Part shown: positions 28,601 through 36,870 of the stretch, in pieces
Layout of the letters: every line of letters starts with the position of its first letter
How positions within the stretch are numbered: the first letter of the stretch is position 1
DNA from: Aeromonas rivipollensis
GTDB taxonomy: Bacteria > Pseudomonadota > Gammaproteobacteria > Enterobacterales > Aeromonadaceae
Length of the DNA: 64,000 nucleotides
NCBI RefSeq assembly: GCF_037811135.1
Contig: NZ_CP149130.1
Coordinates: 4,021,001-4,085,000, forward strand
Direction: 5' to 3'
Notes under the pieces: model-generated
The model's input: only the letters and a program-made list of their open reading frames with translations
Databases searched by the model: none
Told to the model about the DNA's origin: nothing
Position numbers and translations under genes: made by a program

Positions 28601-29504
28601 TGCTACCGTTGGTCTGCATACGGGTCTGGTCACCGCCGTTGCCCCAGGCACAGCCATCCTCACCGGCACCCTGGACGGCCAAAGTGCCACCCTGCAGGTC
28701 ATCGTCACCCAAGCCGTGCTCAACCCGAATGGCCTCACCATTACGGTGCCACCGCTGACCCTGGCCGCTGGTCTGACCGGCCAGCTCGCCGCCACTGGCA
28801 GTTACAGTGATGGCACCAGCGTGGATGTCACGACAGATGTCACTTGGACCAGCAACAATCCGATTGTCGCCGCCGTTGGCCTCAACACAGGCTTGGTGAA
28901 CGCAGTACTGCCGGGGACGGCCATCATCACGGCGACCCTGGATGGCCAAAGCACCACGCTGGTCGTGACTGTGTCCAATGCTGTTGTCACCAGCGTGATG
29001 ATTGAACCCATCAGCTCGCTGGCAGCTGGCACGACGGCACAATTCAAGGCTACGGCGACACTCAGCAACCTGGCGACGCTGGATGTGACGGCTCAAGCCA
29101 ACTGGCAGAGCAGCGACCCTGGGATCATCACCGTCACATCGGCTGGCATGGCTACCGGGGTCGCACCAGGGAGTGCCACCGTCAGCGTCAACGTCCAGGG
29201 CTTTGTCGCCAGCCAGTCAGTGACCGTCAGCAATGCGGTGTTGACCAGCCTGGTAGTCAGCTCCACCAGCAACCTGAATGTGCTCAACCTGGCAAGAACC
29301 ATCACCTTCACGGCCACGGGGCACTATTCGGATGGCAGCACCCAGGATGTGACCAGCAGCGTGATATGGCGCATGAACGGCAGTCTGCTGACGCTGGGGC
29401 TGGGCAACACCTACGTGCTGGTTGCGCTCATCGGCGACACCAACTTCCAGGCGGAATTGAATGGCGTCTCCAGCAACATCCTGACTTATCCCGGCCTGTT
29501 GTGA
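25680..29504 (+). CDS. Large Ig-like (BIG2-type) repeat surface lipoprotein
   Basis: 1274 residues behind AAGGGG. The signal peptide ends in a lipobox (LFSCGG, Cys at 20), followed by a Gly-rich linker (GGGGGGGEDNPTNPAPV). The rest is 14 consecutive immunoglobulin-like domains of 84-96 residues with the typical LQAIATFSD...DVT...W.SS...VATV...G.VTA...G.ATIT pattern. Domains 6-12 (residues about 483-1102) are nearly identical and start GLTITVPPMTLAAGLTGQL. There is no C-terminal anchor or enzyme domain. Such proteins usually act as adhesins or extracellular spacers. The last domain is degenerate. Confidence 0.85.
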   Translation: MSKPMNVFLSLFFTLFLFSCGGGGGGGEDNPTNPAPVTKSLTRIDISADTAGNKARAEANPSTPLGISTQYLAIATYSDNSTADITEQASWSSSDTSVATVDDKGLVTPLKMSATKITASYQGITSNRSELTITDAIATKVTIIPPTARLAKGLSLQLQAIATLSDDTTRDVSTQATWQSNKPAVLKVDAKGRLSALALGDAIVSATVQGVTGQTRIFAVNLTVSKIQITPANLQLAIGTKARLTAIATFNDKSVQDVSAQVAWLSSNTAVATVDGSGLVSGIAAGSTTLSASVLGVTGSTSIQITNTTLKTLQVIPAASTIALGTRTQLQAIATFTNNSTQNVSGLVQWKSSDATVASVNNQGLVTGNRVGQVTISATYGAISRSATLTVTNAMTTAIQITPAASSLPKGTRQQFQAIATFSDSSSQDVTGQVDWDSSNISIATVDLEGEVTAVTEGNTIISARFQNVVSNPVVLEVTDATLETGGLTITVPPMTLAAGLTGQLAASGTYSDGTIRNVTHDVHWSSSDPGIATVSLTGLVTAVAPGTATLTGTLDGQSATLLVTVTNATLKPNGLTITVPPLTLAAGLSSQLTASGAYSDGTSTDVTTSVQWSSSNPAIATVSLTGMVTAVTPGSATITGILDGQSATIQVTVTNATLNAGGLTITVPPMTLAAGLTGQLAANGTFSDGTTTDVTASVQWSSDNPAVASVSQSGLVTAIAPGIAIITGTLDGQSATLQVTVTDATLNTGSLTITVPPLTLAAGLMGQLTASGSYSDGTTRNVTADVSWVSDAPSVATVGLHTGLVTAVIPGTATITGTLDGQSATILVTVTQAVLNPNGLTITVPPMTLAAGLTGQLAASGSYSDGSTTDVTTDVSWSSSNSAVATVGLHTGLVTAVAPGTAILTGTLDGQSATLQVTVTSATLNLGGLSITVPPMTLAAGLTGQLGASGSYSDGSTLDVTTDVSWSSSDTAIATVGLHTGLVTAVAPGTAILTGTLDGQSATLQVIVTQAVLNPNGLTITVPPLTLAAGLTGQLAATGSYSDGTSVDVTTDVTWTSNNPIVAAVGLNTGLVNAVLPGTAIITATLDGQSTTLVVTVSNAVVTSVMIEPISSLAAGTTAQFKATATLSNLATLDVTAQANWQSSDPGIITVTSAGMATGVAPGSATVSVNVQGFVASQSVTVSNAVLTSLVVSSTSNLNVLNLARTITFTATGHYSDGSTQDVTSSVIWRMNGSLLTLGLGNTYVLVALIGDTNFQAELNGVSSNILTYPGLL
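27126..28985 (+). repeat. Seven tandem 264-267 bp coding repeats
   Basis: Each unit encodes one Ig-like domain (88-89 aa) starting with L-N-x-x-GLTITVPP. Units 9-12 carry an extra residue (VATVGLHTGLVTAV against VATVSLTGLVTAV). Total 1860 bp. The near identity at protein and DNA level predicts unit gain and loss by recombination between strains. Confidence 0.85.
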
Positions 29505-29526
29505 CGAAACTGAATCTCCGGCAAAC

Positions 29527-29553
29527 AAAAAGGGTCCCTCGGGACCCTTTTTT
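29527..29553. terminator. Bidirectional terminator between lipoprotein gene and nupC
   Basis: AAGGGTCCC-TC-GGGACCCTT stem with A-run on the left and six T on the right. Confidence 0.9.
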
Positions 29554-29572
29554 ACTGCCGTATGGGTAATGA

Positions 29573-30778
29573 CTAGATCATCACACCGGCTATCACGGCG
29601 GAGAGCAGGCTCACCAGGGTGGAGCCGTACACCAGCTTCAGGCCGAAGCGGGAGACCATGTTGCCCTTCTCTTCGTTCAGCGCCTTCACCGCACCGGCGA
29701 TGATGCCGATGGAGCTGAAGTTGGCGAACGACACCATGAAGATGGAGAGGATGCCGACGGTGCGAGGCGACAGATCGGCGGCAATCTTGCCCAGATCCAT
29801 CATGGCCACGAACTCGTTGGTCACCAGCTTGGTCGCCATGATGGAGCCAGCTTGCAGCGCCTCACCACCCGGAATGCCGAGGATCCAGGCAATGGGGTAG
29901 AAGATATAGCCCATGACGTGCTGGAAGTTGACGCCAAACGCCATCTCGAACAGGTAGTTGACCAGGGCGATCAGGGCGATGAAGCCCACCAGCATGGCGG
30001 CCACTATCACGGCAACGGAGAAACCGGCCATGATGTACTCCCCCAGCATCTCGAAGAAGTTCTCTTTCTTCGGGGTATGGTGCTCGTCACCCTCGGCCAG
30101 CGCCTTGGCGTCGGTCACAGTATTGTCCGGCTCGTACGGGTTGATGAGCGACAGCACTATGAAGGTGCTGAACATGTTGAGCACCAGTGCGGCCACCACG
30201 TAACGCGGTTCGATCAGCTGCATGTAGGCACCGACGATGGACATGGAGACGGTGGACATGGCCGTCGCCGCCAGGGTGTACATCTGCTTCTCGTTCAGGT
30301 GCGGCAGGGTGTTCTTGAGCGCGATGAAGTTCTCGGACTGGCCGACGATCATCGAGCTGATGGCGTTGAAGGACTCCAGCTTGCCCATGCCGTTGATCTT
30401 GGCCAGCACTGTGCCTATGCCACGAATGACGATGGGCAGCAGGCGGATGTACTGCAGTATGCCGATCAGCACAGAGATGAAGACGATGGGCATCAGCACC
30501 ATTAGGAAGAAGGAGAAGGCTCCTTCGTTGACCAGGCCACCGAACACGAAGTCGGTCCCCTGCTTGGCAAACTCCATCAGCTTGGTGAAGCCGGCGGCGA
30601 AGCCACCCACGACCGCCAGGCCCACTTCGGAGTTCAGCATGAACCAGGCCAACGCCAGTTCCACCACCAACAGCTGGCCGATATAACGCAGCTTGATCTG
30701 TTTCCAGTTGCGGCGGTTTGCCAGCAACGCGAGAGCGAGGACCATCACGAGTCCAAGCACAAAGTGAACGTATTCCAT
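29573..30778 (-). CDS. nupC: Concentrative nucleoside transporter NupC
   Basis: 401 residues from the ATG at 30778, which aligns with E. coli NupC (400 aa); a longer frame to 30823 has no ribosome-binding site. CNT-family hallmarks: [49 protein letters not shown] with the substrate-binding Gln/Ser/Glu, [15 protein letters not shown], and [18 protein letters not shown] near the end. It imports nucleosides with H+. Single gene, convergent with the lipoprotein. Confidence 0.95.
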   Translation of the reverse strand: MEYVHFVLGLVMVLALALLANRRNWKQIKLRYIGQLLVVELALAWFMLNSEVGLAVVGGFAAGFTKLMEFAKQGTDFVFGGLVNEGAFSFFLMVLMPIVFISVLIGILQYIRLLPIVIRGIGTVLAKINGMGKLESFNAISSMIVGQSENFIALKNTLPHLNEKQMYTLAATAMSTVSMSIVGAYMQLIEPRYVVAALVLNMFSTFIVLSLINPYEPDNTVTDAKALAEGDEHHTPKKENFFEMLGEYIMAGFSVAVIVAAMLVGFIALIALVNYLFEMAFGVNFQHVMGYIFYPIAWILGIPGGEALQAGSIMATKLVTNEFVAMMDLGKIAADLSPRTVGILSIFMVSFANFSSIGIIAGAVKALNEEKGNMVSRFGLKLVYGSTLVSLLSAVIAGVMI

Positions 30779-31308
30779 ACCAGTAGCACCCAGTGAATTG
30801 TTATTTTTGACCGGCGCCATCATAAAGAATCGTATATTTAAAAATCAGATAGCCATCACAATCTGGCTCAATAATATGTATGCGAGATAATACAAACGTT
30901 TTTAAATTAATTAACCATTAACGGTATATTAATCGCGCAATACCAAGAGAAAATAACCATATAAAACATAACCATAGGAATATTCTGATTGCACAGACAA
31001 CAACCATGGATATTTCATTATCATTCTCGCAACATTCCTTCCCATGCACGGCACCTATTTCATCCATGATATTTAATCAACCAGAATGGAAAACGTTTAC
31101 CCCTGATAAATAATTAGCGGACGACCGCAAACATCCACCTGGTGCCACCCCGGTTGCACCTCTCTGTCTCCATGGAGACGGATGAACCCGCCCTGAGGCT
31201 GCACGGGCTTAAGCGTTCAAAAATCCGCCACATCCGGTGCCACATTCTGGTATGATGCGCGGCCTTAGCGCTCGCGCATCCCCGTTTTCTCCGAAATAGA
31301 GTCCTTTT
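30779..31308. other. AT-rich nupC-dbpA divergent intergenic region
   Basis: 530 bp, clearly AT-rich from about 30830 to 31110. It must hold the nupC promoter and the dbpA promoter. Two AAACGTTT palindromes (30894-30901 and 31091-31098) resemble cores of LacI/PurR/CytR-type operators, and CytR is known to control nupC in E. coli, but I would not assign them. No ORF. Confidence 0.4.
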
Positions 31309-32688
31309 GTGAACAACAGCGAATTTAGCAGCCTCAATCTCTCCCCCGCCCTGCAAGAGAACCTCACCAGCCTGGGTTACCTGCAGATGACCCCGATCCA
31401 GGCCCAGAGCCTGCCCCTGGTACTCGAAGGCAAAGACCTGATCGCCAAGGCAAAAACCGGCAGCGGCAAGACAGCCGCTTTCGCCCTGGGCCTGCTCTCC
31501 CGCCTCAACGTCAACCGTGTCGACGTACAGGCCCTGGTGCTCTGTCCGACCCGCGAGCTGGCGGATCAGGTGGCTCAGGAGATCCGTCGTCTGGCCCGCG
31601 CCCTGCCGAACGTCAAGCTGGTGACCCTGTGTGGCGGCACCCCGACCGCACCGCAATCCGCCACCCTGAGCTTCGGTGCCCACATCGCCGTCGGCACCCC
31701 GGGTCGCATTCTCAAACACCTGGAGCAGGGTACCCTGGAGCTCTCCAGCCTCGAGACGCTGGTGCTGGATGAAGCGGATCGCATGCTGGACATGGGCTTT
31801 GGCGAAGACATCAACAAGGTCATCAGCCATGCGCCCGAGCGCCGTCAGACCCTGCTGTTCTCCGCCACCTATCCGGAGGGGATAGCCCAGATGAGCCGTG
31901 GCGTGCAGCGCAACCCGGTGGAGGTGAGCGTGGAGTCCCTGCACGAGGGCAGCGCCATCGAACAGAAGCTGTATGAAGTGCCGGCCGGTCAGCGCCTCGA
32001 CGCCCTCACTTGGCTGCTCAGCCACTATCAGCCGAGCTCCTGCGTGGTGTTCTGCAACACCAAGCGCGCCTGCAACGACGTGGCCGATCACCTGGCCGCC
32101 AAGGGTTTCTCGGCCCTGGCGCTGAACGGCGACCTGGAGCAGCGGGAGCGGGATCAGGTGCTGGTGCGCTTTGCCAACGGCAGCGCCACCATACTGGTCG
32201 CCACCGACGTGGCGGCCCGGGGCCTCGACATCAAGGAGCTGGGCGCCGTCATCAACTACGAGCTGACCTATGACCCTGAAGTGCATGTGCACCGCATCGG
32301 TCGTACCGGTCGTGCCGGCCAGCAGGGCCTGGCCCTGAGCCTCTATCAGCCGAACGAAGCCCAGCGCGTCAACCTGATCGAGGAGTACCAGCAGGCGCCG
32401 ATGCCGCTGGGGGATCTCGACACCATTGGCCGCGACATCAAGCCGATAGCACCGCAGATGATGACCCTCTCCATCGATGCGGGCCGCAAGACCAAGGTGC
32501 GGGCCGGTGACATCCTGGGGGCCCTGACCGGCGAAGGCGGTATTGCTGGCGCCGATGTGGGCAAGATCCAGATCTCCGAGCAGTACTCCTACGTGGCGGT
32601 CAAGCGTCAGGTGGCGAGCGCCGCCCTCAAGCGGCTGCAGGAAGGCAAGATCAAGGGGCGCACCTACCGCGCCCGCAAACTGGGCTAA
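31309..32688 (+). CDS. dbpA: ATP-dependent RNA helicase DbpA
   Basis: 459 residues from a GTG start. DEAD-box motifs are in order: TPIQAQSLPL (Q motif), AKTGSGKT (Walker A), PTRELA, TPGRI, DEAD, SAT, then VLVATDVAARGLDI and HRIGRTGRAG. The C-terminal 75 residues (KTKVRAGDILGALTGEGGI to TYRARKLG) are the DbpA RNA-binding domain that recognises hairpin 92 of 23S rRNA. It helps late 50S ribosome assembly. Confidence 0.96.
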   Translation: MNNSEFSSLNLSPALQENLTSLGYLQMTPIQAQSLPLVLEGKDLIAKAKTGSGKTAAFALGLLSRLNVNRVDVQALVLCPTRELADQVAQEIRRLARALPNVKLVTLCGGTPTAPQSATLSFGAHIAVGTPGRILKHLEQGTLELSSLETLVLDEADRMLDMGFGEDINKVISHAPERRQTLLFSATYPEGIAQMSRGVQRNPVEVSVESLHEGSAIEQKLYEVPAGQRLDALTWLLSHYQPSSCVVFCNTKRACNDVADHLAAKGFSALALNGDLEQRERDQVLVRFANGSATILVATDVAARGLDIKELGAVINYELTYDPEVHVHRIGRTGRAGQQGLALSLYQPNEAQRVNLIEEYQQAPMPLGDLDTIGRDIKPIAPQMMTLSIDAGRKTKVRAGDILGALTGEGGIAGADVGKIQISEQYSYVAVKRQVASAALKRLQEGKIKGRTYRARKLG

Positions 32689-32715
32689 GGTTCTTCACAA
32701 GCCCTTAGCCAGACC

Positions 32716-32740
32716 ACAGGCGCCTGACAGGCGCCTGTTT
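32716..32740 (+). terminator. dbpA terminator
   Basis: ACAGGCGC-CTGACAG-GCGCCTGT stem with a short T-tract (TTT C). The two arms are each near-palindromic, so alternative pairings are possible. Confidence 0.75.
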
Positions 32741-32778
32741 CATATATTTCGATGCCGCCATGCGGCAAGACAGGCACC

Positions 32779-33069
32779 ATGACCCAAGCAATCCAAACCG
32801 ACGTGAGCTGCCAGAACTGCGAAGCCTGCTGCTGCCGCCTCGAAGTGATGCTCTTTACCGACACAGGCGTGCCGGATCGCTATGTGCTCGATCGGGAAGG
32901 GGAGATCCCCGTGATGCGCCGGCTGGAAGATGGCTGGTGTGCGGCCCTGGACCGCAACACCATGATGTGCCGCATCTATGAGGTGCGCCCCCTCATCTGC
33001 CGCGAATTCGAGATGGGCGAGCCCGACTGCGTCGACGAGCGGGATAAATGGTTTATCAAGCTGGAATGA
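32779..33069 (+). CDS. YkgJ-type cysteine-cluster protein
   Basis: 96 residues from ATG 32779. Eight cysteines, in CQNCEACCCRLEV at the N-terminus, WCAALDRNTMMCRIYEVRPLIC and PDCVDE, match the YkgJ/Fe-S-oxidoreductase-like CxxCxxCC family thought to bind zinc or an iron-sulfur cluster. No biochemical role is known. The ribosome-binding site is weak (CAGGCA). Confidence 0.8.
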   Translation: MTQAIQTDVSCQNCEACCCRLEVMLFTDTGVPDRYVLDREGEIPVMRRLEDGWCAALDRNTMMCRIYEVRPLICREFEMGEPDCVDERDKWFIKLE

Positions 33070-33102
33070 GACGGGCAGACAAGACGGCCCCGGGCTGACG
33101 GG

Positions 33103-33519
33103 TCAGCTCACCGGTGTGACGTTGCCGGGCCGGACGCCGAGCCGTTCCCCCAACCAGTGGATGGCTGCCGCCTCCTGCTCGAAGTAACCCACGGCCCTGA
33201 ACGGCAGATCGCTGAAGACCTGATCCGCCAGATAGCGTTTGAACCCGCCCACCACCACGACCGCGAGAAAGGCGCAGCCATTGGCGGCGCACCAGCCAAA
33301 CTGACGACGAAAGCGCGCCAGCACCTCGGGACCGGCGGCCTCGAACTCGGTCGCCACCTCGACAATCCCCCAGGGTGCGTCGCGCAATCCGGCGATCTGC
33401 TGGCTGAACGCAGCCTCATAGGCCATGGCGCCCGCCAGATTGAAGGGGCCGCTCGGGCGGCAGATCAGCACCTGCCCCTGTCGCTGCATCTCGAAATGGC
33501 CGTGTGGTTGCAAGTGCAC
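33103..33519 (-). CDS. Uncharacterised protein, possibly STAS/SpoIIAA-like
   Basis: 138 residues, soluble, no signal peptide. The start FEMQRQGQVLICRPSGPFNLAGAMAYEAAF and later GIVEVATEFEAAG...FLAVVVVGG alternate strand and helix as in SpoIIAA/STAS-like small proteins that read out membrane or lipid state. That comparison is by pattern only. It lies between the YkgJ gene and the PepSY gene in opposite orientation to both. Confidence 0.6.
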   Translation of the reverse strand: MHLQPHGHFEMQRQGQVLICRPSGPFNLAGAMAYEAAFSQQIAGLRDAPWGIVEVATEFEAAGPEVLARFRRQFGWCAANGCAFLAVVVVGGFKRYLADQVFSDLPFRAVGYFEQEAAAIHWLGERLGVRPGNVTPVS

Positions 33520-33778
33520 GTCCTCCCCCTCCTCCTGAGTTTTTCACCGCGCCGACGACGCTGATGTTGCAACAAGGTAAGGATTTATATGCAAAAAGTC
33601 CATGGCACCCCGGCCAGCCCTGACAGGCGTTGACGCCAGAGGACACAGATCCGGCACGCTACGGAGCGAAGGAGGAGCCCGCATGTTCTGTTGCAGTTAA
33701 TAAAACGTTGCTGCTATCATCCGCGCCACTCAAACATTCCACCAACTGAAACCTTTAGCCTTGGCGCAAGGATCAAAG

Positions 33779-35173
33779 ATGAAGCATCAAGACGCGAGTT
33801 ATTACCAAAGGATCTGGCGCTGGCACTTCTATGCCGGTCTCTTCGTCGCCCCCTTTCTGATCCTGCTCTCCCTCACCGGCATCCTGTATCTGTACAAACC
33901 CCAGCTCGACAACCTGCTCTACCCCGAGCTGATGAAGGTGACCCCCGCCACTCAGGCGCTGAGCGCCGATCAACTGCTGGCCAAGGCGAAGATCGCCATG
34001 CCCGATGCCAGCCTGCGCAAATACCTGCCCCCCGTGGCCAGTGACGCGAGTGCCCAGATCATCGTCAATCAGGACGATCGCGAGCTGACCCTCTTCATGG
34101 ATCCCGCCAGCGGCGCCCTGCTCGGTACCATGGACAACAAGTGGAACCTGCAGGCGGTGGCCCGCGCCCTGCATGCGGAGCTGCTGCTCGGCACCACTGG
34201 GGATCGCCTGATCGAGCTGGCCGCCGGCTGGGGCATAGTGCTGCTCGTCAGCGGACTCTACCTGTGGTGGCCGCGCAAGGGGCCCGGCGTAGGGGGCATA
34301 CTTTGGCCCAGAATGAACCAGCGCGGACGCCTCTGGTGGCGGGATCTGCACGCCGTGGTCGGCTTCTGGGGGGCGGGTTTCCTGCTGCTGCTGCTCTTGA
34401 GCGGCATGACCTGGACCGGCTTCTGGGGCGATCGGTTCGCCAACGTCTGGAACCGTTTCCCGGCCGCCATGTGGAACGAGGTGCCGAAATCCGCTCCTCT
34501 CGCCCGCACCCTCAACCATGCCCATGAACAGACTGTGCCCTGGGCCGTCGAGAACACCCCCATGCCGAGCTCGCAGCCGGCGCCGGAAAGCCATGATCAC
34601 AGCGCCATGAACCATGGCGGGGAACACGATGGCATGGTCATGGCCAGCCACAGCATCCCCCTGCAACGGGTAGTGGAGATCGCCACTGAGCGCGGGGTTC
34701 ACCCGGGTTACAGCATCACGCCGCCGGTCGGTGACACCGGTGTCTACACCATAGCCCTGTTCGCCGATGACCCGCGCAACGACGCCACCCTGCACATCGA
34801 TCAATACAGCGGCAAGGTGCTGGCCGACGTGCGCTGGCAGGATTACGGCCCGGTCGCCAAGACGGTGGAAACCGGCGTCATGCTGCACACCGGCAAGCTC
34901 TACGGCTGGCCCCACCAGCTCGTCATGCTGATCATCTGCCTGATGGTGCTGGCAAGCTCGGTGAGCGGGCTCTGGATCTGGTGGAGCCGCCGTCCCCGGG
35001 GCCGGCTCGCCGCCCCGCCCCTGCCCGCCAAGTTGCCCCCCATGGGTGGTGCCATCGCCGTGCTGGTGCTGCTCGGGATCTGCTTCCCCCTGGTGGGTGC
35101 CTCCATGCTGGTCATCTGGCTGCTGGACTGCCTCTTCTTCTCCCGCCGGACCGCCGTGGCACCCGCCAGCTAA
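33779..35173 (+). CDS. PepSY-associated inner-membrane protein with His/Met-rich insert
   Basis: 464 residues from ATG 33779 (AAGGA site). Four membrane helices: about 18-40, 140-160, 195-215, and 385-405, with a further hydrophobic stretch at the C-terminus (420-455). The first helix pair carries the family motifs WHFYAGLFVAPFLILLSLTG and ARALHAELLLG. Relatives (PiuB type) are linked to iron or siderophore uptake and some have flavin-reductase roles. Between residues about 262 and 292 lies an unusual stretch rich in His and Met (SHDHSAMNHGGEHDGMVM) that could bind copper or another metal in the periplasm. Monocistronic, with a very strong terminator. Confidence 0.8.
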   Translation: MKHQDASYYQRIWRWHFYAGLFVAPFLILLSLTGILYLYKPQLDNLLYPELMKVTPATQALSADQLLAKAKIAMPDASLRKYLPPVASDASAQIIVNQDDRELTLFMDPASGALLGTMDNKWNLQAVARALHAELLLGTTGDRLIELAAGWGIVLLVSGLYLWWPRKGPGVGGILWPRMNQRGRLWWRDLHAVVGFWGAGFLLLLLLSGMTWTGFWGDRFANVWNRFPAAMWNEVPKSAPLARTLNHAHEQTVPWAVENTPMPSSQPAPESHDHSAMNHGGEHDGMVMASHSIPLQRVVEIATERGVHPGYSITPPVGDTGVYTIALFADDPRNDATLHIDQYSGKVLADVRWQDYGPVAKTVETGVMLHTGKLYGWPHQLVMLIICLMVLASSVSGLWIWWSRRPRGRLAAPPLPAKLPPMGGAIAVLVLLGICFPLVGASMLVIWLLDCLFFSRRTAVAPAS

Positions 35174-35194
35174 GGCCATTCGGTGACACACTGC

Positions 35195-35232
35195 AAACAA
35201 GAAGGGCTCCTCATCAGGAGCCCTTCTTGTTT
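35195..35232. terminator. Terminator after the PepSY gene
   Basis: A 17-bp perfect stem (AAACAAGAAGGGCTCCT / AGGAGCCCTTCTTGTTT) with loop CATC. A and T runs are part of the stem, so it acts both ways for the PepSY gene and the convergent small gene. Confidence 0.93.
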
Positions 35233-35242
35233 CATCCCCGCC

Positions 35243-35461
35243 CTATTTCATGGTCTCGACCAACGCGATGATCTTGCGCGCCTTCTCGAAGTGGTCGAGT
35301 CTCTGGGTCTGGATCCACCAGGTCGCCGCCTCCATCAGCAGCTCGGGATCGTCGTTCCTGTTGGCGAAAAAGGCATAGAAGGAGACACCCACCCCCTCCC
35401 CCTTCTGGGCAATCTTCTGGTGGCAGACCTGGATGATTTTCTTTTTCAGTGATTCACGCAT
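35243..35461 (-). CDS. Small conserved-looking helical protein (72 aa)
   Basis: 72 residues, basic N-terminus (MRESLKKKIIQVCHQKIAQK), one Cys, no membrane helix. Size and pattern (FYAFFANRNDDPELLMEAATWW) recall a family annotated DUF5062 in vibrios, but this is from memory. It starts 3 bp after yjiA and is therefore probably the last gene of the btsT-yjiX-yjiA operon. Confidence 0.65.
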   Translation of the reverse strand: MRESLKKKIIQVCHQKIAQKGEGVGVSFYAFFANRNDDPELLMEAATWWIQTQRLDHFEKARKIIALVETMK

Positions 35462-35464
35462 CTG

Positions 35465-36487
35465 TCATTTTTCCTCAGGCCGGGTCAGGGCGAACCCCTC
35501 TTCCAGTGCCTCCAGAGGCAGGTAGCGACCGATCACCACCAGCCGCGAGCAGGGCACCTCGTCACCCCAGGGAGAGCCGTAATCGAACCCTGCCACCCTG
35601 TGCACCCCCTGCACTATCAGCCGGCGCGGCTCCCCGGCGATGGCCAGCACTCCCTTGTAGCGCAACATGTCGTTGCCATGCTGCTCTATGCACTGCTCCA
35701 TGAAGGCCCCTATCTTCTTCAAGTCCAGCTCGCCCCCCTCGAACAGGTGGGCCGAGATGACATCCTGCCAGGAGCGGGCCCGGGCCGAGAGGGGCGCAAA
35801 CGCCTCGACGCCCTGACCGCTCCCACGCACTATCTTGATACCTTGGCTCAGGCTCAGCTCGTCGCTCAGGGAGAAGGCATCCAGATCGAGCCAGAGTCCG
35901 GCCGGACACTCCCCCCGCACTATGTCGATGATCTGCGCCCTGGGGTTGATGCCCTGGACTCGCGCTATGGCCGCCTCCCGGGTCGCCCCGTCCAACCGAT
36001 CCGTCTTGGTAAGCAGGATGCGGTCGGCAAAGCCGAGCTGGGCCGCCGCCACCGGATGCTCATCCAGCTGGCGGCCTATGTGTTCACAGTCGGCCAGGGT
36101 GATGACGGCATCGAGACGCAGGGTATCCCGCAATGCTTCTTCAACGAAAAAGGTCTGGATGATGGGGGCGGGATCGGCGAGCCCGGTGGTCTCGACGATC
36201 AGCCGCTCGAACTGCAACTCCCCCGTCGCCCGCCGGGCCAGCAGATCCCTCAGGGCGGCCCGAAATTCACCCCGCACGCTGCAGCAGACGCAGCCGTTGC
36301 TGAGCTCCACCACGCTGACCCCCGAGCCTCCCTCCAGCAGGGCTCCGTCGATATTGGCGGCGCCGAACTCGTTCTCGAGGATGGCCACGGAGGCATCGCC
36401 ATGGCGGCGCAGGAAGTGGTTGAGCAAGGTGGTCTTGCCGGCGCCGAGAAAACCGGTCAGCAGAGTGACCGCTACAGCATTCGTCAT
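35465..36487 (-). CDS. yjiA: COG0523/CobW-type metal GTPase YjiA
   Basis: 340 residues. Walker A GFLGAGKTT near residue 12, the metal-binding CxCC motif in NGCVCCSVRGEF near 66, ETTGLADPAP, and guanine-binding TKTD. The CobW C-terminal domain ends with VHRVAGFDYGSPWGDEVPCS and continues to the end. COG0523 proteins are GTP-dependent metallochaperones, mostly for zinc. Operon order btsT-yjiX-yjiA is that of E. coli. Its 5' end is duplicated just upstream (36537-36605). Confidence 0.9.
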   Translation of the reverse strand: MTNAVAVTLLTGFLGAGKTTLLNHFLRRHGDASVAILENEFGAANIDGALLEGGSGVSVVELSNGCVCCSVRGEFRAALRDLLARRATGELQFERLIVETTGLADPAPIIQTFFVEEALRDTLRLDAVITLADCEHIGRQLDEHPVAAAQLGFADRILLTKTDRLDGATREAAIARVQGINPRAQIIDIVRGECPAGLWLDLDAFSLSDELSLSQGIKIVRGSGQGVEAFAPLSARARSWQDVISAHLFEGGELDLKKIGAFMEQCIEQHGNDMLRYKGVLAIAGEPRRLIVQGVHRVAGFDYGSPWGDEVPCSRLVVIGRYLPLEALEEGFALTRPEEK

Positions 36488-36536
36488 GATGGGAGTCCTG
36501 TGGTGAGGGGGCTAGTCGCAGTGTCCGCTATATCCG

Positions 36537-36605
36537 GCCAGCGCCGAGAAAACCGTTCAATCAAGGGTGACCGCTACAGCATTCGTCATGATGGGAGTCC
36601 TGTGA
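36537..36605 (-). pseudogene. Extra copy of the yjiA 5' end and ribosome-binding region
   Basis: The ribosome-binding segment ACAGGACTCCCATC and the first eight codons (MTNAVAVT) are repeated, 102 bp upstream of the real start. After codon 8 an indel creates a stop (MTNAVAVTLD then TGA at 36557-36559), but the DNA is again similar for about 20 bp (CGGTTTTCTCGGCGC). The two CATGATGGGAGTCCTGTG segments are identical. Confidence 0.85.
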
Positions 36606-36613
36606 TGGGTCTA

Positions 36614-36811
36614 TTAACAGCAGCGCCCGCCATTCTTGCCGCCGTAGCGGGCATCCTGGCGTTCGCGAAAGAACTCGTCGTGGCTCATGGGGGTCTGCTC
36701 CGGGTGAGTCAGCCGCATGTGCTGCACATAGTTGTCGTAATCGGGCACACCCACCATCAGCCTGGCGGTCTGCCCCAGATACTTGCCCGCCTTGGCCAGG
36801 GTATCAAACAT
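36614..36811 (-). CDS. yjiX: YbdD/YjiX family small protein
   Basis: 65 residues with the family features [23 protein letters not shown] and [18 protein letters not shown]; the end (NGGRCC) has two Cys. This family always accompanies CstA/BtsT-type transporters and its role is not known. It lies between btsT and yjiA as in E. coli. Confidence 0.92.
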   Translation of the reverse strand: MFDTLAKAGKYLGQTARLMVGVPDYDNYVQHMRLTHPEQTPMSHDEFFRERQDARYGGKNGGRCC

Positions 36812-36870
36812 GCTAGCTCCTTGGGTGCCATTGATGAGGAGCCGGCACCCTGGGGTGCCGGCCCGCTGAC

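Noticed and set aside
27126-28985. Regular repeats considered as a CRISPR or other non-coding array
   Set aside because: Period 264-267 bp keeps the reading frame and each unit encodes one Ig-like domain.
30779-30823. Longer nupC start adding 15 residues
   Set aside because: No ribosome-binding site before 30823, and the shorter protein matches the usual NupC length and start.
30894-31098. Two AAACGTTT palindromes as PurR/CytR operators for nupC
   Set aside because: Only the 8-bp core matches, in an AT-rich region where it is expected by chance.
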